A DNA stretch of 64,000 nucleotides from Paragonimus westermani. Lineage: Eukaryota > Platyhelminthes > Trematoda > Plagiorchiida > Troglotrematidae. Made by a program: the position numbers and the translations under genes. The first letter of the stretch is position 1, and each line of letters opens with the position of its first letter. The stretch lies in assembly GCA_008508345.1 (NCBI GenBank), contig QNGE01000407.1, positions 186,001 through 250,000 on the forward strand, given 5' to 3'. The notes below the pieces were generated by a model. The model had not been told where the DNA came from and did not search any database. It worked only from the letters and a program-made list of their open reading frames with translations. Shown here piece after piece: positions 38,410-48,734 of this stretch.

Positions 38410-41400
38410 GTTCGTGGACGTTAATACGCTCACTTTTTATTCAATAGGTGACGTCCTAGAAATGTCTGTGAAAAATGCAATGTCTTTCGAAATCCCTCTG
38501 AGCAATCTCTCAAACGCCACTCTTAACAAAAACGAAATCGTTTTTGAATTTCATTTGAACGACGATGCCGAAATTTGCCTTTCTGAAATGAGAATTTACA
38601 CCCCTGGCACTGAAGCCGACCGTGATGGTAAAGCCCCTCTGATTTATTCGAAAGTTACGGAGAAAGCGGACATTATTCAGGTTTGTTTCTGCCCCTTCGT
38701 TATGCTCCTCTCAGGTTACCGGGGACTCTCTTGTAGAGTTCAAGCAGTTGCAATGCTTGCAGCCCAGGGGTCGTTACGACGTTAAGCTCTATCCATCTTT
38801 CATTCACCTACACGGAAAATCTTTTGATTTCAAGGTTCCAAAGAGCACAATTACCCGGCTGTTGTTACTACCCCATCCTGATAATCGGCAAATATTCTTC
38901 GTCGTTCAGTTGGATCCTCCAATTAAACACGGCCAAACCCGATACCACTTTGTGATACTTTTGTTCGATAAAGACTCTCATGTTGATATTGAAATGGCTG
39001 CTTCTGAAGAGTGGTTGCAAGAGCATTTCAATGGCAAACTCACCCAGAATGTCGCTGGCCCGGAATATGAAGTTGTTGCCCGTATTTTCAAGGTTAGCTT
39101 CAACGTTTTCGATTTATGTACGACGCAAATCATTCTAGGGCATGCAACCGTTTTTTTACGCCCGTCTTCGTTTCGCTCATGGTTGATTTTCACTATCATT
39201 TTGAACCAGATTAGAAAATTGGTGGGGCGACTTCTAGAGCAGACTCACTGTCTCTGTCACTTTTAGTCTACCATTCACTTGTTTTCTGAAAACGCCTCGA
39301 AAGTTAGTTTTTCGGTATCCTGTTGGCTGGCTGCCTCATACGACCCGTCGATTATTAAAGCATATGTATGATAAAGAGGAGCTATGTTTTCGATAATTCA
39401 TCTTTGGATCAATGCCGTTACGGTTACGGATATCAGTAGGTATTATTCATAATAATTCACGAACTTTAGGAATTAATGCCACACCAGTGGATTGAAACAG
39501 AACACGGAAAGTGGGCCAATTAATGGGAAAGTGAAATTAATTTTGAGTTGGCGCTTCATAGTAATGTATTACTTTGTCCACCCTCGGCAACCCATCCAAT
39601 AAGCAATGCTGGCCGTCCCGGGGGTTTGGGTGTGGAGGCCGAAGACCTCGATTCGAGGCAGACTTTCTAAACAGCCCAGAAATGTCAGTTTATCAGACTG
39701 AGATGACCATTTTATCCACGAAGTATTAGACATGGGGGCACACACATGTAATCGGTGTTGGTGATGAGCATTTATAGGTTTTCCTTTATTATTTGAGTCG
39801 TTTCATCTCTGGTAGGACGTATAATATGGTACGGGTGGTACGACTGTTCCTCAGGTACTATTTCCGAAATTCATTTGACACTGACCTATGATATTTCTGA
39901 TACCTAGTGCATACTCTAACAGTGCAAATAGTACATAGATGCAGCCTGATGTTGAGCCGCATCGGAGATACCGTAGTTATGGCTACGGTCGATCCGGATG
40001 GTGCTCTACGCTGAACAAATGCGAGTGTGCAGAGTGGGTATCTTTTCATAAGAAATGGTAGCTAAATTCACGAGAATGAAGAGTAAATTGTCTCAGAAGT
40101 GCAGGATTACCATCAGCTTCAGCTTATAACCGTGTCCAAGAACGCTCTCAATGGGTGATTTGCGTGGCCGCCCAATCCTCAACCTGACAATGGGCGACTG
40201 CTACCCTTGCTCGTCGGAACGTTGAAAGCTTTCGTAGTTCGTGAATGTCGTATGGCTGACTTCTGACTTACTCCAGCCATCGGCAACCGAATTCAACAGT
40301 ATGTAGAGTGGCTGAATCTCCACCCACCTGTCCAGTTTGTGACCATCGTCATCACAGACAACAATACGTCATTGGTTCACACTGGTGCTTCACTGCCGTC
40401 CAACTGTTAAAACAAGCAAACCGTTTACAGAAAGAGAGATGGGAAAAGAAGGGGGCGGGAAGGGAATTAACTACCAAAGTCAGCCACGACTATATTCAGA
40501 CAGTCAAAGTGAAGGTGCCTGCATCTTACTGACAGATAACGGAACCGTAAGTAAAGGTAAGCGTCATCAGCAAGAGAGCTATACGGCTTTCACTGCTACA
40601 CGTCGTTAAATGCACTCACTTCACAGACAAAACGGTCAAACAAAGGCAACATTCACGTCACTGAGCTCGGCTAGCCGTCATCCCGTCTATCGTCCCAAGC
40701 CGCCGACTCTATGAATCTCAAGGGCCCCAGCTCGGGAGACGAACCCGACCTACAGTGACCAACCCCTTCATGAACGACTTCATTTGTCTACACCAGGTCA
40801 TCATCTGTCCACCGCGCATTTTGCGCTAGTCGGCCGCAGCGTCGGCAAAGAGTGCTCGGTGTGGCAGACCACTAGTTGGCATGCTTAATACATGACCTAG
40901 CCATCTGTCTGTGCAAATGTAAGGAGTGGACGGTAGACCTCGTTTGGCAATCAGTACCAGATAACCGCTTCCTAACTCCCTCGTTGTTTACTTGATGGTG
41001 CCACCCGATACGATCGACTGAGCATGGAAGTCGGTGGTCAACTACTTGAAAACGGTTCACGTCGTCTGCCGTAAGTGTCCAAGTTTCGCTGCCATATGGT
41101 AATACACCTCTCACTGTTGTCTTTCATACGCGACCCTTAAGCTTCAGAGAGATATTTCTCTGAACATAGCAGTAAGAAGACGGAAACTCGTAGATGCTAG
41201 CATTTCGTCTTGCCTCTTCAGTACCAAATAACGATAACCAGGAACATATATGACACTAATGGGATGGGAAGTGAAGAATAAAATAGAAAATGAGGTGGAG
41301 AACGACAGGACAGAATTATTAAGTCCACAGGAGTCTAAGGCTTACATATACTTGTTTTCGTACACACAACGCTGGCTTGAGACGACTTATCGCGGCCGCC

Positions 41401-44400
41401 TCAGAACAACGTAGGAAACGCGGATTAGCATAATTCTGAATGTTAATTTTGGATTAATCCGTTAGGACCGATGCTAGCGGATTTTTTCATGATGATGGTA
41501 GAAAGGCAAATTGCTGAACACATTGCCTCACTGCCGTTCTGCAAACGTTATGTGGACGACATCCTCATGTTCGCGCCATCTTCGCAAACAATCGATGAGA
41601 TGGTAAATCGGTTTAACACTTGCCATGCCAATCTGACAGTCACTTTTGAGCCGTAAAAGAACAGATGCCTGCCGTTCTTAGACATCCTCATCGGTCGCCA
41701 AGATGATGGTTCAGTAAGAAGATGTATGTATCGCAAGCCCACCTGGACTGGTCAGTACACTCACTTCACAAGCTTCACGCCAATGAAGAACAAGCGAGTA
41801 TTGGTCAGAACATTGTTTATGCGTGCTAGGCGCATTTGTTCATCAGAATGTTTAGATGATGAACTTCGACTGCTTACAACTACTTTGCAGAATAATGGGT
41901 ATCCGCTAAGATTTATTAATAGACACAGCCAGCAGCGTATTGTAGGAGATAAGGTTCCCACGGTTGGGAAGAAGAAAGTCTACATTGAACTACCATTCAA
42001 AGGTGACACTTCTTCACTCCTAACCACAAAACGTCNGATAGACTTTCCAGCCAGCCTCTTTCGAAAAGAAGCACTAGACTCGAGTTTCGCTCTCATTAGA
42101 GCTCGTCAGTAGTGCATATCCTTGCCACGGCCGGGATTTGAACTCCGGCCATTCCAATCATAAGGCAACCGTGTTAACCACTGCGCCATTGACCTCACAT
42201 TGGGCACGACCGAATTATTAAATCTGAACGCTCAACCATTCTCTCTTGTGAGCAATCATCAGGTTGCCCGATCGTCTCGAGAGGAGACACAGTTACTGCC
42301 TGTTAACTGCAATCGATAACCCTGCGATTAGGACTTCCGAGACAGGTCGAGATCACTGAACTCATCAAACTCATCAGTAATTTAATAATTCTGTCCTGTC
42401 GTTCTCCACCCCATTTTCAATTGTATTCTTCACCCTCCCATCCCATTGTTGTCATATATATGTTCCTGGTTATTGTTATTTGGTACTGAAGAGGCAATAC
42501 AAAATGCTAGTATCTACCGGTGTCCGTCTTCTTACTGGTATTCAGAAAAATGAGGACGTCCATGTTTTTTTATTGCCTACAAAGGTATGCCGACGTGACC
42601 CGGCACGCTGTACGCGATATGCCGCTCAGTGTTCGGGAAAGTTCGGTTTACCCCGAAAACCACTTGCTTTTTGAAATATTCCCATAGAATAGTTTGTAAT
42701 TCTTTGAATACTTCATAAGCTGCTTTTGAGATCCGTAAAAATAGATAGTTTTTAGAGAAAAGGTTACTTTCCTCAACACGTCCCGTTTTAAATATCTCCA
42801 CCTGTGACGTTTGATTCGGGAGTTCACCTGCAACGTGCATTGACTTCACTGATGACAGGAATCGTGGACCGCTTTATCTAGGCGAAAGGTATAACCTGGT
42901 TGAAGATTGGATTCAGTGAAAAGGCTCGTCAGATGTCGACGGGGGTTACCGGAATTCCGTTAATGACGCCGAAAAGCTAGTGGCTCACACCGTCTTCAGT
43001 GGTCAGTGGAATAATAATGGCCCCCTCCTCGGTCTGAAATCCGTTGATTTGGACGGTGGTTAGTTTTATACGATCAAAGGGTTTGGTGTGAAAGACGGAC
43101 AACAGACGGTTGTGAAGATTTTGGGACCAAGGCAGGCTTGGAAGAAACGGATTCTCGTCGCCAAATGTAGTGACCATGTGGTCCACCGAAACTCGATAAG
43201 TTATGACCTTCATCCAAATTGCGGAATTTGGTTAAGTTAGAGGTCAGTTTCTCAATCAAGGATGAGCTGCGGAGCAGGAGGCAATTAAGTTTCCGCAATG
43301 GTGACGTTTCCTCTCTGCTTTTCGGTTTTCCATGCGGGCCATGACAATTGATAATGAGATAAAACTATCTAGCACCGTATGGCTGGCGTATCTGAATAAT
43401 TCGCTGAAGTGAATTAACCTAATCCTCAATTGAAGGAAAGTTATGTGAATTTTGCAAAGATCAGATCTATCTTCTGCCTTTTTGTGCTGGGTAATGTACT
43501 TCAAAAGTGAATGTTCGTGGGTGCTAAGCTGATTTTACGGTCCCAGTGTGTTAAGCCAGAAAACCAGAATATTATGATGATGTAAAAGTGTATTTTTCAC
43601 ACCTTGATTGCTTGCATTAAGCCGTACACGTTGTTTGAAGATCGCCAGAAGCTTTGTGTTGATTGGGTGATAGATCTGTTTTTGGCCGTTTGCTATGGGA
43701 GGGGGATGAAGACCGTCGAACTGAGGCATAACTTGAATGCAATCATGCTAGGACTTAGATGCAGAAAGAAATTCACGAACGCTGGTTGGAAGTGTAAGAA
43801 AAGTTCATACTTCTTCGTATTATCTTTCTGATACTGTTTGGTAATGTGTGGTTTTAATTCAATCTTTCTAATTATGTTAGGACATTGAAATTAATTTCCG
43901 AGTAGAGAGATCTGAGGCTTGTTCAGCCTGATATTGATAAGTTGACATCATTGTACCAAGTTTGTATCGCGTTGGCCTCTGGACATGTATGAGGCCGTTT
44001 GTTGTATTATATTAGTTAATGTGTTTAATTGTCACTTCTTATTTTCATGTAATTTTCGTGTAAAATGGCTAAGACATTGTGTTTAGATAGCTACGGAGCC
44101 ATAAACTAAAGAAGTTTGGAAGTCACCATTATCACAACGACCTTGAGCCTGATCTGAAGGTATTGTGGGTCAGGCCGCCGTTCACCCTAACAGTGAGATT
44201 GAATATCCCAGAAGAAAACGTTACTAAAAGGTTAAATATTAAGAAAAGACCAAGCGAGGGAAAGAGTATGAATACGAGCGGCACATTGACTGCTGCACCC
44301 TGCCATCTCAGATAGCATTTTTAGCTAGCGTTTAAGTGATCATGAGGACTCAAGCCAGGCAGGCGATATCTACCTACTTTTCCCATTGAAACAAGCAAGT

Positions 44401-47400
44401 CCTTCGTAGTTCGTTGTTACTTGATGGCTACGCGGGTTTACCCAACTGTTGGTGGTCTCAGTATATAGTGTCCGGCACGGTAAACGCTCAGCTGACATGG
44501 AGAGTGCGTGACCCAACCATCGCGTGATTAGTTGACCAAGTGATCGCGTTTCGGAACACGCATTGGCGAACAGCCGTATTGCTCACATAATCAGTCCACT
44601 GTGTTAGTGGTTGTCGCTCTTATCACAAATTTATTCTAGTGTTTCAGTAGCTGACGAACTCAAAGCCCGATAAGTTGTGGCGGTGTGTCACATGATTCCA
44701 GTATTCGTTGGAAACTTCGGTTTGATTTACTTCAACCGTATGTCAGGTATAACTGCAAAAAAGTGAAAACGAAGCGGATCACAGCCTGCTAATATGCACT
44801 GGAAACAACTTCATTAGGAGCTATGTACAAATTTCACATTTTAAGCTTCAGTCCGGACGACATAAGCTGAAAGAACTGAGAGACTAAATGAGTGTACTTC
44901 GTTAGTAGAATACAGACACCTGCTAGGGTGTGGGCTACATGTCGGGTAAGTGACCTCAAATTTTTGACTCACATCCCACTATAAGATTACGAAACGGAAT
45001 CTGAAGTGTACTGTTTTATCCGGGATCTTTAAAACAGGAGCACGTTTACTGACCACTGCGGTTACAGATGAGAGACCAATGTCCAAATATTCTTTCTCTG
45101 TTAAACAGCCCGGGTCATCAAGCGATCACTTCAGGTACACTCCACTGTTGGCCTATTACATGAATTTTTAATTCTTATCGGTTTCCTAGTTGATTCCAGT
45201 GTTAATGAGCTATCCGTTATATTTATCCATAGGTCCTTTTTGAACAAAAAGTGACCGTACCTGGTGCGTTCTCAGCCAAAGGTGGAGGGTCTGCAGTCGC
45301 TTGCAGTTACAAAGCCTCCGTTGGGTTGCTGTATCCCCTTGAACGTGGCTTCACGTTCGTTCCGCGTCCCCCGGTCTCAATCCGGTTTGATGAAGTGATC
45401 ACTGTACAATTTTCTCGTGGCACCGGTGCCCAACGTTCCTTCGATTTCGAGGCAAGTTCTCCCTCCCTTCATCTCTTATCTATTTCTTCCAGTAGTTACC
45501 GTTAAAAGCACTTCGACGACTGTCTCTGAGATTTTAGCTAATATGGCACTTCTGCGCGCTCTGATTATGTTACTCTATATCCTCGATTTTTGTTCCTGCC
45601 TGAACTTTGTCCCTGGAAAGTTCTCCTATGTTAGACTGAACTAGGTCACGTGCATTTTACCTGTGTACTGTTGCACCGTATCACTCGGTTAATGTCTTTG
45701 ACTTCCATTTCGAGCTGGTTGGCCGTATGTATGAAGTGGCCGTAAGAGCAGTAGTTTCCGCGGCTGTGGAATACGGTCATTTCGTATTAAGGACGTTAGT
45801 CGTTTCCAACTAACCGGCCGTCGCTGTCCGCGGTCAGTCGCACGCTTCGGGTGGCATCAATGGATGTGCAGCGATAAAGTTAGTAAGCGGATGTTTGTTG
45901 TGGAAGATCAAGCGAGTTCATCCATACAGGCTTATTTTAAGGTGATTGGGCTATGTACTTGGATTACCGGCCAATCATCTTCCACACTTTTCATCAGCAT
46001 TCCAACTTATGGCCGCAGGGTGACCGGACAAGAAAATGAAGTCAGTTAACAGCAGGTCAGTCATTGTTGACCGAGTTCGTTTCTCTGGTTGGGACATCCG
46101 TGTTTTACATTGTTTGTGGTTTAAAATTTCGAGGAAGTGACAGCTTGTTATACTCAGTGACATGGTTGTTACCGTTGTTTACTTGGGTTATCCGTTAAAT
46201 ATGGAAATGGGGGCAGTATTGTCTTACCTTCGTTTTTAGATTGAATGTTCACTTGTGAGGTGTAGGTGTCTTGGAGTTAAGTATTTTAGTTCAGACATTA
46301 TACTCCGTTAGGAACTAGGCCACATTTGTGCTTCTGTTATTTCAAAACTGAGGCCTGTTGTTCTTCCCATGGTTGTGTCAGTTTAGTCTGAGAGTCAAGT
46401 CCTGACCTATTGTTGGCTATGTCGGTGATTATGAGCCACACAATTGTAGGTGCAGACTCCAGTCGCCTGCTTCTGTTTACTTTTGGGCAACTTGCCAGTA
46501 TCCAATCACCAAACAGCCAAATATGTTTCATGACAGCGTGACTTCTAGACACCTGTGGATTACGACTTGAGCAAAGAGATTTGAGGACTTGCATAAAAAG
46601 TTCCATTTTACCTTTGGAGTTTTGATGTCTCCACTGTACAATTCTTAAGGTATCGGGACCTTAGCCCTTGACACCGTTGTTTGTGACATCGTATAAAAAC
46701 TTTCAGTTTAGCTTAATTTGGCCACCGTCTGCTTTATTTTTCACATACAGGTTGAAGCGCGCAACGGACTTACGCACACATTCACTTCCATTGATCGTAA
46801 TGAATATCACCAATTATATGATTTNGGCAACTTGCCAGTATCCAATCACCAAACAGCCAAATATGTTTCATGACAGCGTGACTTCTAGACACCTGTGGAT
46901 TACGACTTGAGCAAAGAGATTTGAGGACTTGCATAAAAAGTTCCATTTTACCTTTGGAGTTTTGATGTCTCCACTGTACAATTCTTAAGGTATCGGGACC
47001 TTAGCCCTTGACACCGTTGTTTGTGACATCGTATAAAAACTTTCAGTTTAGCTTAATTTGGCCACCGTCTGCTTTATTTTTCACATACAGGTTGAAGCGC
47101 GCAACGGACTTACGCACACATTCACTTCCATTGATCGTAATGAATATCACCAATTATATGATTTCGTTACCTCTAAGAAGTTACGAGTAAAGAACATCGA
47201 TTCAGAGACGAAGCCAGGCGGTGCACTTGGTGCGGAAGATGCTTGGTCCTCCTCGGATGAGTCTCACGATGCTTATATGGAGAAAGTGAAGACGGAAGCT
47301 CGGGAACGACAGATCGAAATAGACGAAGATGATGACGACGACGAGGATGATGAAGATTTCCAACCTCCTCCGGAATCGGAAGCTTCTGAATTGGCTGAAG

Positions 47401-48017
47401 AGTATGACAGTAATGTGCAGACGACAACCAGCGAAGAAAATTCTGATGATGACGATGACGAGTCCGGTAGCGGTTCAGAGCCGGAACCACAACCAAAAAA
47501 AGTCAAGCCAATACAGGAACCCAAAAAAGTCATCTCTAAACCGAAGCCCAGTGAACGTCCGAAAAAAACCAAGCGTGTGAAGGACCCAAATGCTCCCACT
47601 CGACCTCCTACTGCCTACTTGATGTGGTTCAACGAACATCGCGAGGAAATCGCCAAGAGTATAGGCGGTTCTAGCTCTGTTGCTGAGGTAGCAAAAGCTG
47701 CTGGGGAGCGTTGGCGTAGTATAGACAGTGAAACAAAATCGAAGTATCAGTCACGTGTAGATGAACTGAAACAGAAGTATGAAGGAGAAATGCGTGTGTA
47801 TCGCGATCGAGTGGCTTCCGGTGAATTACCTGCACCGAGCTCGTCAAAAAACCAAAAGACCTCACGTGCGTCGAAACCGTCGACCAGCAAATCAGTGAAA
47901 CCAGTTTCTAGTTCTACGTACAAAAGTCAGGAATACGTTGCTACCTCCGATGAATTGAGCGATCTCAGTGCGGATGGTGCTGACAAGAGTGGCACAGAAT
48001 CTGACGTCTCAGATTAG
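38067..48017 (+). CDS. SSRP1: SSRP1, FACT complex HMG-box subunit (five exons, complete)
   Basis: This gene encodes the smaller subunit of FACT, the nuclear histone chaperone that with SPT16 loosens and rebuilds nucleosomes during transcription and replication. I join exons 38067-38409, 38448-38680, 38715-39092, 45233-45451 and 47091-48017. The joined frame is open for 700 codons including the stop, giving 699 residues, close to the roughly 710 of vertebrate SSRP1. In order it shows the N-terminal PH-like domain (exon 1), the SSRP1/POB3 middle region (exons 2-4, with motifs such as FEIPLSN, RGRYDVK, DPPIKHGQTRYHF and YKASVGLLYPLERGF), an acidic linker and an HMG box at about residues 556-628, then a serine-rich tail. 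The start is the ATG at 38067; the upstream in-frame codons are not ATG. Introns are 38 nt, 34 nt, 6.1 kb and 1.6 kb. Confidence in identity is very high from motif order; exon borders rest on splice signals and continuity of the family alignment. Confidence 0.95.
38448..38680 (+). CDS. SSRP1: SSRP1 exon 2
   Basis: Exon 2 encodes residues 115-192 and contains FEIPLSNLSNATLNKNE and FHLNDDAEICL, conserved in all SSRP1/POB3 proteins. The acceptor is ttcaatag. The first two bases complete the glycine codon begun in exon 1. It ends at CAG before gtttgt. Confidence 0.92.
38715..39092 (+). CDS. SSRP1: SSRP1 exon 3 (middle domain, first half)
   Basis: Exon 3 encodes residues 193-318. It includes LQCLQPRGRYDVKLYP, FIHLHGKSFDFK and LDPPIKHGQTRYHF, the most conserved part of the tandem-PH middle domain that contacts histones. 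The acceptor is ctcctctcag. The donor is AAG followed by gttagc, after YEVVARIFK. Confidence 0.92.
40640..41165 (-). pseudogene. RTE-like LINE, C-terminus and 3 prime UTR
   Basis: The minus strand reads ISLKLKGRV, then VRGVLPYGSETWTLTADDVNRF and RIGWHHQVNNEGVRKRLSG, the usual end of RTE-type ORF2. About 180-380 bases further on is a GC-rich 3 prime segment (gctgggg..., catagagtcgg, cgagctcagtgacgtga) that matches 61930-62030 in the opposite orientation. It lies in SSRP1 intron 3, antisense to the gene. Confidence 0.8.
41167..41322 (+). repeat. Inverted repeat IR4, left arm (about 156 bp)
   Basis: The reverse complement lies at 42381-42538 with roughly 85-90 percent identity, including the blocks gtggagaacgacaggacagaattatt and cctcttcagtaccaaataac. 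It directly adjoins the RTE fragment on its left. Confidence 0.85.
41465..42035 (+). pseudogene. Penelope-like element reverse transcriptase fragment
   Basis: The plus strand reads MLADFFMMMVERQIAEHI, then KRYVDDILMFAP with the catalytic YVDD. After an in-frame stop (near 41655) it continues CLPFLDILIGRQDDGSV, CMYRKPTWTGQYTHFTSFTP and LPFKGDTSSLLTTKR. These are consecutive Penelope-type reverse-transcriptase motifs. The frame breaks at the N at 42036, where the assembly jumps into the SINE tail, so the GIY-YIG endonuclease is missing. Sense to SSRP1. Confidence 0.85.
42037..42250 (-). mobile_element. tRNA-derived SINE with hammerhead ribozyme (Sm-alpha-like), copy 1
   Basis: Read on the minus strand, the element has a tRNA-like head with an A box TGGCGCAGTGG (42178-42188) and a B box GTTCAAATC (42135-42143). 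A hammerhead ribozyme follows (42071-42115), then a short tail containing the block cgaaagaggctggctgg (about 42047-42064). RNA polymerase III would transcribe such an element. Sm-alpha elements of schistosomes have the same layout: pol III boxes followed by a hammerhead. Three related, more decayed copies lie at 48.7-49.04 and 51.7-51.9 kb. The right end is approximate. Confidence 0.8.
42071..42115 (-). ncRNA. Minimal type I hammerhead ribozyme
   Basis: On the minus strand the 45 nt read: gcacta, CTGACGA, gctct-aatg-agagc, GAAA, ctcgag, TC, tagtgc. Stem I (gcacta with tagtgc, 6 bp) and stem II (gctct with agagc, 5 bp with an aatg loop) pair perfectly. Stem III is very short (the A-U core pair plus C-G around a tetraloop), as in the minimal hammerheads described in Penelope-like and Sm-alpha retroelements. 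The core CUGANGA, GAAA and UH nucleotides are all present, with a GTC cleavage triplet; predicted cleavage is after position 42077. Activity is inferred, not shown. Confidence 0.88.
42381..42538 (-). repeat. Inverted repeat IR4, right arm
   Basis: This is the partner of 41167-41322. The two arms bracket the Penelope-like fragment and the hammerhead SINE in SSRP1 intron 3. Confidence 0.85.
42539..45232. other. SSRP1 intron 3, distal part, no recognised element
   Basis: Beyond the IR4 arm the intron holds only short open frames. I could not assign any repeat family. Confidence 0.5.
45233..45451 (+). CDS. SSRP1: SSRP1 exon 4 (middle domain, second half)
   Basis: Exon 4 encodes residues 319-391 and begins VLFEQKVTVPGAF after the acceptor atttatccatag. 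It includes CSYKASVGLLYPLERGF and RFDEVITVQFSRG. The conserved phrase RSFDFE must be followed by the start of exon 5, so the splice falls after GAG. The intron then begins gcaagt, a GC donor in an otherwise consensus context. Confidence 0.93.
46486..46824 (+). repeat. Exact 339 bp direct duplication, first copy (truncated SSRP1 exon 5 copy)
   Basis: This segment is identical to 46826-47164. The two copies are separated only by a single N at 46825. The copy contains the exon 5 acceptor and the first 74 bases of exon 5 (46751-46824), then breaks at the N. Perfect identity including intron sequence, with a lone N at the junction, is what an unmerged contig overlap produces. I therefore treat this copy as a probable assembly duplication and 47091 as the true exon start. 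Confidence 0.9.
46826..47164 (+). repeat. Exact 339 bp direct duplication, second copy (functional)
   Basis: This is the second copy of the 339 bp direct repeat. It continues without a break into the full exon 5 of SSRP1, so it is the copy used in the gene model. Confidence 0.9.
47091..48017 (+). CDS. SSRP1: SSRP1 exon 5 (acidic linker, HMG box, stop)
   Basis: The last exon encodes residues 392-699 and ends with TAG at 48015-48017. It starts VEARNGLTHTFTSID after tcacatacag and finishes the PH-like middle domain. Next come a run of aspartate and glutamate codons near 47322-47358 and a second near 47445-47462, then a lysine/proline-rich stretch. The HMG box (KDPNAPTRPPTAYLMWF onward) lies at about residues 556-628 and is followed by a serine-rich tail. 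The acidic runs and HMG box match SSRP1 order exactly. No AATAAA is visible in the 200 bases after the stop. Confidence 0.95.
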   Translation, partial: VEARNGLTHTFTSIDRNEYHQLYDFVTSKKLRVKNIDSETKPGGALGAEDAWSSSDESHDAYMEKVKTEARERQIEIDEDDDDDEDDEDFQPPPESEASELAEEYDSNVQTTTSEENSDDDDDESGSGSEPEPQPKKVKPIQEPKKVISKPKPSERPKKTKRVKDPNAPTRPPTAYLMWFNEHREEIAKSIGGSSSVAEVAKAAGERWRSIDSETKSKYQSRVDELKQKYEGEMRVYRDRVASGELPAPSSSKNQKTSRASKPSTSKSVKPVSSSTYKSQEYVATSDELSDLSADGADKSGTESDVSD

Positions 48018-48734
48018 ATTTAATTCATTTCGCTCCCTATATTATACAGTTGATGTCCACCGATTGATTGTTACCGTGCTTTTTGCATTTCTGTATTATA
48101 CTTTGGACTACCGTCATCCTTGCTTTTCAATATTTAGGTGTTAACCGTTTTGTCTTGGTGTTAATGTTGCGTTGGTGAAATTTAGGCAGTTAGGTAAAGC
48201 CGGTAACTCATGTGACATAACTCGAACTAGAGCAAACCATTCTGCCGTATGCTGATGGAAGCTGTCGTGTACATTCACGGGAACATCTCCCCGAGCCTCA
48301 AACATCTTTTCGCAAACGGTCTGCCTGTGAATATTGTTTGCCTATGAGCAGAAATCATCTGACACTCTTTTGCTTGTTTATTGTGCGCGATTCGTACACA
48401 GATTTTAAGAAAATTCTGAGAGTCTGTTTCCAAATTTGGAAGAAGCATGTTTAGTTTGGCAGAACCATCTGGTCACAGTCTTAGTGAACTGCTAACACCG
48501 GCTATTCAACACGGACATTCAGTATGTTTGGATGAAAAACCTAACGATCCTGTCGTCTCATTCGGTTGATCGTTTCTCCCTAGCGCATTTCTAGTAACAT
48601 TGCGGTATAAGTGCGCTGACGTGTTTACGATCGCGACCGAATTGATCACCCGGAGCTTATGAACGCGTGTAATGCAGTGAAGTATCGGCTAATTCCTGAC
48701 ACATTTTATTTTACGTTGTAGTTGCACATTTTCT

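Noticed and set aside
42116..42200. A functional tRNA gene
   Set aside because: A and B boxes are present, but the acceptor ends do not pair and the sequence continues into a repeated ribozyme and tail. It is a SINE head rather than a tRNA gene.
44636..44680. CTGACGA on the plus strand as another hammerhead core
   Set aside because: The second core strand reads GATAAG rather than GAAA and no pairing stems are visible.
46668..46824. An additional SSRP1 exon encoded by the first copy of the duplication
   Set aside because: It is a base-perfect copy ending at an N and would repeat the same residues. An assembly overlap explains it better.
47173..47599. Open frames on the minus strand opposite SSRP1 exon 5, rich in serine
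   Set aside because: They mirror the aspartate/glutamate codon runs of the acidic linker on the coding strand and have no independent support.
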